A stretch of DNA of 30,944 bases from Macrocybe gigantea. Lineage: Eukaryota; Basidiomycota; Agaricomycetes; Agaricales; Callistosporiaceae. The stretch spans positions 1 through 30,944 of the forward strand of contig SJRY01000170.1 of assembly GCA_011319805.1 (NCBI GenBank), given 5' to 3'. Below are positions 30,936-30,944 of the stretch, in pieces; the stretch's first letter is position 1, and each line of letters starts with the position of its first letter. The notes beneath the pieces are model-generated. The model was given only the letters and a program-made list of their open reading frames with translations, was not told where the DNA came from and ran no database searches. The position numbers and the translations under genes were made by a program.

Positions 30936-30944
30936 TCTGGCGCC

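Overview
This window looks like the pheromone/receptor (B, or PR) mating-type region of a homobasidiomycete fungus, probably an agaricomycete, together with one flank. Three things point there: genes with many short introns (about 45-90 nt, GT-AG), several STE3-type seven-helix pheromone receptors, and at least five very short CaaX-ending lipopeptide pheromone precursor genes. The species cannot be named from this sequence.

Layout. (1) 1-4.6 kb: the 3' part of a divergent STE3-like receptor cut by the window edge, then a complete STE3 receptor; neither has a recognisable pheromone gene next to it. (2) 5.0-7.25 kb: an F-box protein gene followed by a decayed copy of its own 3' end. (3) 7.7-17.1 kb: the apparent mating core. 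Two pheromone genes on the minus strand (7.7 and 9.3 kb) precede a plus-strand receptor (10.1-11.4 kb). Next comes a tandem receptor copy whose 5' half is destroyed and whose 3' half is still open (11.6-13.2 kb). A divergently transcribed pheromone pair (13.9 and 14.65 kb) then precedes another receptor (15.4-17.1 kb). (4) 17.7-20.9 kb: two minus-strand genes, an RGG-rich small protein and a single-pass membrane protein, neither recognised. (5) 21.6 kb: a fifth pheromone gene lying outside the core, about 4.5 kb from the nearest receptor. (6) 22.9-24.2 kb: a Pro/Ser-rich minus-strand gene. (7) 25.5-28.6 kb: a Cla4-type PAK kinase (PH-CRIB-kinase). (8) 29.6-30.9 kb: an unrecognised plus-strand gene.

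How the parts work together. Pheromone precursors would be prenylated at the CaaX cysteine, trimmed and secreted, then sensed by non-self STE3 receptors of a mating partner. The receptors signal through a G protein and MAPK cascade. The motif ACAATGG, which fits an HMG-box transcription factor of the pheromone-response type, is clustered upstream of pheromone and receptor genes and nearly absent elsewhere. Cla4-type PAK kinases act under Cdc42/Rac in polarity and morphogenesis.

Quality note. Several genes in the right flank (23-31 kb) carry apparent one-base frameshifts, mostly beside short homopolymer runs. They could be assembly errors or real lesions. Exon boundaries were assigned by hand from GT-AG signals, reading phase and family conservation, and should be read as models.
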